A DNA stretch of 64,000 nt, taken from contig CAVWGP010000002.1 in assembly GCA_963754645.1 (NCBI GenBank), positions 124,001-188,000 on the forward strand, given 5' to 3'. A program made the translations under genes and the position numbers. The notes under the pieces were generated by a model. It had not been told where the DNA came from. It was given only the letters and a program-made list of their open reading frames with translations, and did no database searches. This DNA is from CAVWGP01 sp963754645. Lineage in GTDB: Bacteria; Pseudomonadota; Alphaproteobacteria; Bin65. This document shows positions 54,613-61,440 of the stretch, piece by piece (position 1 is the stretch's first letter; the number at the start of each line of letters is the position of its first letter).

Positions 54613-54730
54613 TGTGGCTACCATTTATTCCATCCGCGGCAATTTGGGAAAAACGTCCGAACAAAGGTTAGAAAAAGCGGCCTGTACGTGTACAGGCCGC
54701 TGAGTTGGTCGCAAGGCGAGCTCAGGCTCT
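54613..54730. repeat. 118-base repeat, copy 2 (pairs with 37115-37232)
   Basis: Same length as copy 1 with 4 differences. The central palindrome (54676-54701) has one mismatch, GTACGTGTAC. It ends exactly at the left end of the integrase-type IS (GTGCCTGCTGAAAATTC at 54732). Confidence 0.8.
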
Positions 54731-55691
54731 TGTGCCTGCTGAAAATTCATCCGCGGGCATATTCATGGTGGAGGCCACCGAGAATTGGCAATCGCACGAT
54801 GCGTCCTTCGTGCTGGATCGGCCGCCGGACCGGAGCATCTTTAGCTAAAGATAATTGAGTGCGGCTACCGTTGCAGTAGTCGGCGTATTTGTTGAGGATC
54901 CGTCGAAGATGCGCCTCTCCGAATGCGACGAGGTGGTCGACGCACTCGCGACGGATCGAGCCAATCAGCCGTTCGGCAAACGCATTCTGCCAAGGGGATC
55001 GAGCGGCAATCGGCCGGTCACGTATCCCCATTGCATGAAGGCGCCGCTCAAAAGCCTGGCCGTACGCACCGTCGCGATCACGATCAGGTATTTCGGCGCC
55101 CGATCCCATGGGAACGCCTCGGTGACTTGCCGAGCAATCCATTCGGCGGTGGGATGCGCGGTGACATTGATCGTGAAGAGCAGTCTGCGATCGATGCCGA
55201 CGATGACCAGCGCAAAGAGCATGCGTAGATCGACCGTAAGGACGACGAATTTGTCGATTGCTGCAATACCCTCCGCATGGTTGCGCAAGAAAATCTTCCA
55301 GCTTTGCGAGCGCGGCCAGCGTCGCTTTGCCATGTACTTGGCCACCGTGGACTGCGCAGCCTCAAAGCCAAGCTTCAGGAGTTCGCCGTGAATCCGCGCG
55401 GCGCCCCACAGCAGGTTGTCGAGGCTCATCTCGCGAATGAATCGGCGAAGCTCAAGCGGCGCCTTTGGGCGGCCCCAGCGGGGCCGTGATCGCCAACGCC
55501 AATAGGACCGAAACCCTGCTCGGTGCCATCGCACGATCGTCTCCGGTCGGATGGCCGTGACGGCGCGGATGACGGATGGAAATACCCGATAGATTGAAAC
55601 GAAAAGCAGCCGATCCAGGCCGCTCAGCGCGAGGCGCTTGGGCATCTGCCGGCGAACTATGCCCAACTGATGGCGGAGGATGAACATCTCA

Positions 55692-57267
55692 GAGCTTGTG
55701 AATGATTCGTTTTTTTGCGGCGCATGAGACGAAGGGGTTGGCTTTTCCGACCGCTTGGACGGGGGCGGCGTGTGGCATGGCTTTGTTGTCGGGCCGGCGC
55801 GGCGCTCGCTCGGCGAGGGCTGGTGCCGTCTTAGGCGGTGGTGAGGCGGTGGCCTTGCAGGATATTGTTGGCGAGGGCGAACCAGAGCAGGACGGCGCGC
55901 GCCTTGGCGCGCCCGCGCACGGTGAGCTGGCGCAGGATCCAAGTTCGCCCGCGTGCATTGATGCATTCGAGGATGGCGCGACGCTTGTAGAGGGCTTTTC
56001 CGATGCGACTCTTCATGCGGCGGCGCCACGCCGCCACGCCCGGACCGTCCTTGCGGCGCGGCGCGTATGGCTTGGTTCCATGCCGCGTCGCCATGGCTGG
56101 GCAATAGACTTCGATGGCGCCATTGGCCGGCGCCGCGGCCCATTCGATCGCGGCGTTCTTGAGGAATCCGCCGTCGGCCAGGTAGCACCTGGGCGTCTGG
56201 CCGGTGCGCGCCTTGATTTGCTCGATCATCGGTTGCAGCTGGCCATGATCCGAACCGCTCGTCTCGACCGCGACCCCGACCACGATTTGCTGTTCGACCG
56301 CGCTGGCGATCTGGAAATTGTAAGCCGGGCGGAAGCCGCCATCGGGCATCTTCATGACGCGCGCGTCGGCGTCGGTGGTCGAGGCGCGCGGCGGCTTCTG
56401 CTTGCGGGTCTGTTTGGCGTTGCGCTTCTTGCGCCGCGCCCGTTCGGCCGCGAGCTCGACGTGCTTGGCGAGCGCGTCCTCGATCCGCGCCAGCCGCTCC
56501 GCCGCCGCCCGTTCGCGCGCCGCCGCGATCCGCTTGTTGCTGGCGTCGGGATCGTCGTCGCCTTCGCGCTTGAGCTGTTCGACCAGCCGGCGTGCCTTCT
56601 CGACCGCCTTGACAAGCGTCGGGCGGCGCCGGAACGAGCCGGCCCCGGCGCTGGCCCGCACCCGGATCCCATCCTGGCCCAGCACGTCGAAGTCGATCAC
56701 GCCCGCCGCCGCCAGCGACGCCGTGTGCTCGATCAGCAGCGCGTCGAGCAGCACCGATTGCGACACCCGGAAGTCCGCCAGCGTGTGATAGTTCACGCTC
56801 ACGCCGCCGCACAGCCAGCGAAACCCATCGTCCCGCTCGCACAGCTTGGCCAACGCCCGCGCGCTCCCGACCCCTCGGATCGTCGCATACAGCCACAGCG
56901 CCAGCAGCAGGCGCGGCGCGATCGCCGGGTGCCCGGCCACGCCCTCGCGCGACTTGATCGCGTTCTCCAGCGCGCTCAGATCGAGACGCGACGCGTAGCC
57001 CCAGATCACCCGCACCGGGTCATCCGCGCCGATCAAGCTATCGATGTCCATCGACCGCAGCTCGACCTGATCGCGCGCCGGCTCGCGCAACCGCGCCGAC
57101 CCCAAGGCCCCGCCGCCCGACGGCGAACTCTGCTCCGGCAACCCGTCGAACAACTCTTCCTGGCCCATCGTGTCCTCATCGCAGCTCGAACGATGCCGAA
57201 CACAGAATCACTTTTCCTCCAATCGCACCACTAAAATGCAAGTGCCTCACGAAAAATTCACAGGCTC
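55692..57267 (-). mobile_element. IS1182-family element nested in the integrase-type IS
   Basis: Ends GAGCTTGTGAATGATTCGT (left) and, reversed, GAGCCTGTGAATTTTTCGT (right) bound 1576 bases. TCA on both sides is a possible 3-base target duplication: when one copy is removed the host frame reads through as RLEAE-MFILRHQL, which supports the boundaries. Confidence 0.82.
55831..57168 (-). CDS. IS1182-family transposase
   Basis: The 445-residue protein has the N-terminal IS1182 region (SLIGADDPVRVIWGYASRLDLSAL, GVAGHPAIAPRLLLALWLYATIRGVGSARALAKLCERDDGFRWLCGG) and NYHTLADFRV. The DDE-like core is DVLGQDGIRVRASAG, PAYNFQIASAVEQQIVVGVAVETSGSDHGQLQPMIEQI and YLADGGFLKNAAIEW. The C-terminal region is RRRMKSRIGKALYKRRAILECINARGR. 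It contains a basic, helical insert (about residues 225-260). It appears complete and possibly active. Confidence 0.9.
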   Translation of the reverse strand: MGQEELFDGLPEQSSPSGGGALGSARLREPARDQVELRSMDIDSLIGADDPVRVIWGYASRLDLSALENAIKSREGVAGHPAIAPRLLLALWLYATIRGVGSARALAKLCERDDGFRWLCGGVSVNYHTLADFRVSQSVLLDALLIEHTASLAAAGVIDFDVLGQDGIRVRASAGAGSFRRRPTLVKAVEKARRLVEQLKREGDDDPDASNKRIAAARERAAAERLARIEDALAKHVELAAERARRKKRNAKQTRKQKPPRASTTDADARVMKMPDGGFRPAYNFQIASAVEQQIVVGVAVETSGSDHGQLQPMIEQIKARTGQTPRCYLADGGFLKNAAIEWAAAPANGAIEVYCPAMATRHGTKPYAPRRKDGPGVAAWRRRMKSRIGKALYKRRAILECINARGRTWILRQLTVRGRAKARAVLLWFALANNILQGHRLTTA

Positions 57268-57351
57268 TCAGCCTCAAGCCGAGCCCTTGACTTAAACCGC
57301 GCTGCGATCAGGCCGAATAGCAAGCTGAAAAAGATGCAGCATCGGATCCAG

Positions 57352-57405
57352 GCTTAGCGATCAAAATCAATCTGTCTACGTCGAATCCAATTCTCGGTAG
57401 GCACA
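57352..57405. repeat. 54-base IS right-end repeat (pairs with 37738-37791)
   Basis: GCTTAGCGATCAAAATCAAT through CGGTAGGCACA, with three mismatches to the copy at 37738. It marks the right end of the integrase-type IS. Confidence 0.75.
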
Positions 57406-57485
57406 ACGGTGCCGCAGGATACGCTTAACAAGCTCGACTGGCCGGTCTCGCAGATCGCCCCTTCCAATGGGAGCGGCGGATAACG

Positions 57486-58406
57486 ATGGGCATCAACCTC
57501 GTGGTCGCCGTCACCGATGATGACTGGTTCGAGATGCTCCGGCGGCAGCCGAACCTCAGCGAGGTAAACTTTTGGGCGCCGTCAGCGGCGAATTTTCGCG
57601 CGCTTCAGCCGGGTGAGATGATCTTGTTCAAACTGCATGCGCCCAGAAACTTTATTGTCGGCGGCGGGATATTTGCTTATTCGAACTCACTGCCATGCTC
57701 GCTTGCCTGGACGGCCTTCGGCGAGGCGAATGGCGCGCGGTCGGCCCAGGAAATGCGCGCGCGGATTGCCCGCTACCGAAAAACCGATCCAAACGACCGG
57801 AGCGGCTTCGCGATCGGCTGCCGCACCCTGACCCAGCCGTTCTTTTTTGAGGAGCCCGACTGGATTTCCGTGCCGTCAAGCTGGTCGCCGAAAATCGTCT
57901 CGTTCAAGACCTACAATACGAGCGACGGCGAAGGCTTGGCCTTGTGGGAAGCTGTCAATGATCGTCAGACGCGTACACAGTTTCCAGGCATGGCCGAGAC
58001 TGGTGTGCGATTCGGCGCGCCACCTCTGATTCGCCCCCGACTTGGGCAAGGTGCATTTCGGGTCCTTGTGACGGATATCTACCGGCGGCGTTGCGCGGTC
58101 ACCCAGGAGCGGACACTGCCGGCCCTGGAAGCTGCGCATATCCGCCCTTACGGCGATGGCGGCGAACATGACGTACGGAACGGGCTTCTGTTGCGGCGTA
58201 ACATACACAGCCTGTTCGACGCCGGCTATGTGACGGTAACACCCGACCTTCGGTTCGAGGTCAGCCGGCGCATTCGAGATGAGTTTGACAACGGCAAGCA
58301 CTACTATGCTTTTCACGGTCAACGGATCAGTGCACCCGAAAATATCTGCCAACGCCCCGATCCCAACGCATTGACATGGCACAACGAGCATTGTTTCAAG
58401 AGATGA
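57486..58406 (+). CDS. HNH endonuclease with PUA/EVE-like N-terminal domain
   Basis: The 306-residue protein has a C-terminal HNH nuclease region: VTDIYRRRCAVTQERTLPALEAAHIRPYGDGGEHDVRNGLLLRRNIHSLFDAGYVTV. It holds the AAHI histidine, N in NGLLL and H in NIHSLFD. The N-terminal half (NLVVAVTDDDWFEMLRRQPN, VNFWAPSAANFRALQPGEMILFKLHAPRNFIVGGGIF) looks like a PUA/EVE/ASCH-like fold of the kind that reads modified bases. Such proteins act as modification-dependent restriction enzymes. It sits just after the integrase-type IS and before an unknown gene, like a small defence islet. The N-terminal fold is my reading by pattern, not proved. Confidence 0.82.
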   Translation: MGINLVVAVTDDDWFEMLRRQPNLSEVNFWAPSAANFRALQPGEMILFKLHAPRNFIVGGGIFAYSNSLPCSLAWTAFGEANGARSAQEMRARIARYRKTDPNDRSGFAIGCRTLTQPFFFEEPDWISVPSSWSPKIVSFKTYNTSDGEGLALWEAVNDRQTRTQFPGMAETGVRFGAPPLIRPRLGQGAFRVLVTDIYRRRCAVTQERTLPALEAAHIRPYGDGGEHDVRNGLLLRRNIHSLFDAGYVTVTPDLRFEVSRRIRDEFDNGKHYYAFHGQRISAPENICQRPDPNALTWHNEHCFKR

Positions 58407-58472
58407 CCGGTGACGCCGATATCCATCTTCGTGGCACAACAGCTGCGGCATACTATGTCCCATGGAGATCCG

Positions 58473-59197
58473 ATGCCGATTCTGCCACTCAACGATCTCG
58501 AGCCGTTCGCGGCAACTCTCGGCGTGATGCTTTGTCCAGGTACGGACGAGCACGACCACGGCAAAGCACGAGTTTTTGCCGCGCGGTGGATCGCAGGGTC
58601 GCTCTCCCACTATAACTTAGCCGGCCATAGGCTGCCGTATGAGGCCTTACTGCGCATCGCAATCGATGCTGGTGAACAACTGAACGATCTCGATGATCGC
58701 TGGTGCGACGGAACCGCGACCGGCGAACTGTTCAAGGTAATGTGGGCGCTCTTCAACATTGATCCTAAGCTGGCCTCATGGAACAACGCGATCAAAATCG
58801 CGCGATTGTTTGCGCGGCGCAGCAAGGCCAGAGGCTCGACCACATTTCAGTGGGCAGCGAGAAGTCGCTATCTTTCGGTCGCGCACCTTTGGGGCGCCTG
58901 GTGCATCCGCGAAGGACAGTTTGGCGAGCGCCGGGGGCTGGATATGACGGCTACGACGACTTTCAATCGTTTCTGGCCGAGTCCGAAATTCTCCGTGATT
59001 GGGGGCAAATATGGCGTCCGCGACGCGCGAAGAGCAAGCCATTCTTGCCACCCGATGTCTGGCGCGTGCCCGAAACTTGGGAACCGCTGTTGCGCCACGC
59101 CGGCTGGCTCAAGACGGGCATGCTCCCCCACCTCAAGCTACCCAACGAACTCATGGCGGAGCTCAATCCGCCAAGTCGACCCCGCAAGGGCCGCTAA
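58473..59197 (+). pseudogene. Unknown protein next to the HNH gene, frameshifted
   Basis: I do not recognise the family. The first part (MPILPLNDLEPFAATLGVML, RVFAARWIAGSLSHYNLAGH and ATGELFKVMWALFNIDPKLASWNNAIKIARLFARRS) changes frame near 58935. It continues as GYDGYDDFQSFLAESEILRDWGQIW, then LPPDVWRVPETWEPLLRHAGWLKTGMLPHLKLPNELMAELNPPS, ending at 59197. Joined, it would be about 240 residues, soluble and helical. The ATG at 58473 has GGAG 5 bases upstream. It follows the HNH gene by 66 bases, so it may be its partner. Confidence 0.6.
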
Positions 59198-59533
59198 ACC
59201 CAATCTATTTTCTGCGGACTAATTTTTTTAGATAGCACGATGCTAGGTTGGCTCCACAGGCACGATCCACTGTGGAGTGAACAGATGCCGGCCCTCTCAA
59301 ACTGCTCTCCTCTCGTCCGCGTCGCAGGAATAGGCGCGCGAATGCCGGCAGTCCCGGTCGCAAGCGCGCCGATTATCCACCACGTTCGGGTCAAGTTCCG
59401 GGAGGACGACAAGACAGCGCATCGTCCCATTGGCATCACGCGCCAGCGTCTTGTGAACGGCAAACTCGCGCCGACCGGCGGTGCCGCCCTGTTGGTTGGC
59501 TTGAGGCGTTTGTGAAGGTTCTGGAGGCGGGTG
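59198..59533. other. 336-base gap with one hairpin
   Basis: The gap contains an inverted repeat CTCCACAG (59252-59259) and CTGTGGAG (59270-59277) with a 10-base loop. It follows an AT-rich patch (AATTTTTTTAG at 59221-59231). Open frames on both strands have no family resemblance. Probably recombination debris upstream of the chimeric ORF. Confidence 0.4.
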
Positions 59534-60157
59534 ATGTCCCAACGCATCCGTGATTTCAAATTCGCGGTCGTGCCGATCTCGACCTTGAAGCCTAAAGCCT
59601 GCAACTCGCGCATTCACTCGCAGAAGCAGCTCCGCAAGTTCGCGGAATCGATCAGAAACTTCGGCTGGACCAACCCAATCCTCATCGATGCCAACTGCGT
59701 CATCATTGCGGGCGCCAAAGGCAACGAATCCGGGCTGTCGCCGATCCAAGTCAAGAATCGCATTCGCGAGATCGTCTGGAACAACATGATGTTCGCCCGC
59801 AACGAACAGCGGCTGCACCTTACCCTGAAGGAACTTGCCGGCGTGCGGGACGACCTTGCCAGGTTGCGCTTGCGCAGCGCTGCGGCGCGATACAATACCG
59901 ATCTTATCGACGCGCTGGATATCGACGATATGCTCGATGTTTGCGAAATCACGGCGCACGCCTCGCTCCTGCGCTGCGAAAGCCGCGGTCCTCACTGCCG
60001 AGAGGATTATCCCTATACCGATAACGAGAATTGGCTGAAACTGATCGTCATGCGCCGCGAGGGGCGCGAGATCAGGTCGCGATTGGTGCCCGTCGAGCAG
60101 AAATACATTCGGTACAAGGCCGAGCGGATCGACTATCTCAAGGACCCTTACGCATGA
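59534..60157 (+). pseudogene. Chimera: ParB/sulfiredoxin-like N-terminus joined to the C-terminus of a fumarate reductase/succinate dehydrogenase-type flavoprotein
   Basis: Residues 1-60 (DFKFAVVPISTLKPKACNSRIHSQKQLRKFAESIRNFGWTNPILIDANCVIIAG) are the start of a ParB-like nuclease domain of the phage/methylase type. From about residue 68 the sequence is LSPIQVKNRIREIVWNNMMFARNEQRLHLTLKEL, then RYNTDLIDALDIDDMLDVCEITAHASLLRCESRGPHCREDYPYTDNENWLK and EQKYIRYKAERIDY. That is the C-terminal helical domain of an Sdh/Frd-type flavoprotein. The FAD-binding body is gone. It is in frame and overlaps the Fe-S subunit gene (ATGA), so the junction, near 59720-59735, is a deletion or recombination product. 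GGAGG precedes the ATG at 59534. Confidence 0.75.
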
Positions 60158-61032
60158 CGCGAAACGGCAAAATCAAGCTTCGTCTCTTCCGTTACGATCC
60201 GAGTACCGGAGAGGCGCCCCGCTACGATAGCTTTGTCGTGCCGCGGAAGCCCGCCATGCGGGTGTTGGATGTCCTCAACCATATCTACGATAGCGATGAA
60301 AATGGGAGTTTTGCGTATCGGTGGTATTGCGGCACGAAAAAATGCGGCGAGTGCGGCGTAACGGTAAACGGTACGGCGATGCTCGCCTGCTGGGAGGCCG
60401 CGGCCGACGAGATGACGCTGGAACCGCTGGCGAATTTTCCGATCATCCGCGACCTCGTGGTCGATACCGAACCGTACGAGAAGCTGCTGATCGAACTTCG
60501 GCCCAATGTCCAGCGCAGTCAGCCGCCGGTATTCCCCGAGAAACTTCCTCACGCAACGATGCTCGGCGCGCAACGGCTTCTCAAATGCATCGAATGCAAT
60601 GTTTGCACGTCGACGGTTCCGGCCAATCGCCTGGGGCCGGCGGGCGTCGATTGGAGCGGTTATTCCGGCCCTGCCGCCCTGGTGCGATTTGCGCGCTTTG
60701 TGCTCGATCCGCGCGACGAACTCGACCGCAAGGCTCTCGCCTTGAAGGCCGGACTGAAAGAGTTTCCCCTCTACGATTCGCTGCGCAAGATCTGCCCGCA
60801 AGGGATCGACATTGTCGAAGATGCGCTGGTCCCTGCACAGGAACGCCTGTTCGGTTCGTCCAGAATCATCCCAAGTGCTGTCGAGACCACCGCGCCATTG
60901 ATCGTGGCTAAGTCTTGGAGCGGATTTGTCAGGGTTACGGATGAAGGAAAACAAAAGTTGATTGAGAATGGCGCAATCGTCGCGGTTGAGTATCTTGGGG
61001 TCGGCGAAGCCTACCGCATGGTCGAACAATAG
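60154..61032 (+). CDS. Succinate dehydrogenase/fumarate reductase-type iron-sulfur subunit
   Basis: The 292-residue protein has the N-terminal 2Fe-2S domain (YRWYCGTKKCGECGVTVNG, MLACWEAA) as in SdhB/FrdB. A C-terminal cluster domain reads LLKCIECNVCTSTVP and LRKICPQGIDI. The second domain shows only C-x2-C-x2-C plus a distant CP, so it may bind one 4Fe-4S cluster and lack the 3Fe-4S cluster set. It would carry electrons from the flavoprotein, but its flavoprotein partner upstream is truncated. No membrane anchor gene is visible. The ATG at 60154 overlaps the upstream stop. Confidence 0.82.
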   Translation: MTRNGKIKLRLFRYDPSTGEAPRYDSFVVPRKPAMRVLDVLNHIYDSDENGSFAYRWYCGTKKCGECGVTVNGTAMLACWEAAADEMTLEPLANFPIIRDLVVDTEPYEKLLIELRPNVQRSQPPVFPEKLPHATMLGAQRLLKCIECNVCTSTVPANRLGPAGVDWSGYSGPAALVRFARFVLDPRDELDRKALALKAGLKEFPLYDSLRKICPQGIDIVEDALVPAQERLFGSSRIIPSAVETTAPLIVAKSWSGFVRVTDEGKQKLIENGAIVAVEYLGVGEAYRMVEQ

Positions 61033-61130
61033 TCTGAAGTGGATTGCCCCAAAAGAACGGACCCGCTATCGGGGGCTGGTCAGGAGGTCGATCTACCGGG
61101 CATTGCCGTGCCAGCTATTCAATCACACCT

Positions 61131-61278
61131 GTGCATACCGAAAATTCGATCCGCGGAATGATTCCAATGGCGGGCTGAGTCTACTCGGCCGTTGACCGTA
61201 CGCGTACAGTCGCCATCACATGGACTCCCTTGTCGGCACGCCTTTGATTCTTCAGTGAATCCAATTTTCGGTAGGCAC
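61131..61278. mobile_element. MITE-like element, 148 bases, with 22-base terminal inverted repeats
   Basis: Left end GTGCATACCGAAAATTCGATCC (first 19 bases conserved) and right end, reversed, GTGCCTACCGAAAATTGGATTC agree at 19 of 22 positions. These termini match those of the integrase-type IS at 54732-57404, so it is probably a non-autonomous derivative mobilised by that IS. It holds no frame of note. It ends 3 bases before the ccoS stop codon. Confidence 0.65.
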
Positions 61279-61281
61279 TGG

Positions 61282-61440
61282 CTATGGCCGAGTGGTCTTG
61301 TCTTCGTCATCGAACAAGATGCGTTCCGCGGCGCCGTCGGGATCGTCGAATTGACCGTTCTTGACCGCCCAGAAGAAGGCGGCCAGCCCGACGCCGCCGA
61401 GCAGCATCGCGATCGGGATCAGGTAAGCGATTATTTCCAT
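61282..61440 (-). CDS. ccoS: cbb3-type cytochrome oxidase assembly protein CcoS/FixS
   Basis: The 52-residue protein reads MEIIAYLIPIAMLLGGVGLA, then AFFWAVKNGQFDDPDGAAERILFDDEDK. This is the CcoS pattern, with one membrane helix and an acidic tail with FDDPDGAAxRIL. CcoS is needed for heme and copper insertion into cbb3 oxidase. The ATG at 61440 overlaps the ccoI stop by 10 bases. The gene is short and easily missed. A MITE-like element lies right after its stop. Confidence 0.92.
   Translation of the reverse strand: MEIIAYLIPIAMLLGGVGLAAFFWAVKNGQFDDPDGAAERILFDDEDKTTRP

Larger units (their letters stand above)
54747..57330 (-). pseudogene. Integrase-core transposase, interrupted by IS1182 and frameshifted
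   Basis: The N-terminal part (FFSLLFGLIAARFKSRARLEAE) lies to the right of IS1182 near 57.3 kb. It continues on the left side with MFILRHQLGIVRRQMPKRLALS, RPETIVRWHRAGFRSYWRWRSRP, LLWGAARIHGELLKLGFE and DLRMLFALVIVGIDRRLLFTINVTAHPTAEW. Near 55090 a lost base shifts the frame, and the end is DRDGAYGQAFERRLHAMGIRDRPIAARSPWQNAFAERLIGSIRREC to LGGLHHEYARG. The catalytic D and E residues are present across the two frames. The 643-codon open frame that crosses into IS1182 is a chance chimera. Confidence 0.82.
54732..57404 (-). mobile_element. Integrase-type IS (copy 2), split by IS1182
   Basis: Left end GTGCCTGCTGAAAATTCATC (54732) and right end (reverse complement GTGCCTACCGAGAATTGGAT, to 57404) are imperfect inverted repeats. 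Without the nested IS1182 the element would be about 1.1 kb. The transposase is on the minus strand and interrupted. A related right end occurs at 37738 and a MITE-like relative at 61131. Confidence 0.8.

Noticed and set aside
54965..56896. 643-codon minus-strand frame that looks like one large protein
   Set aside because: It joins an out-of-frame part of the IS1182 transposase to the integrase-type transposase by chance read-through at the IS border.
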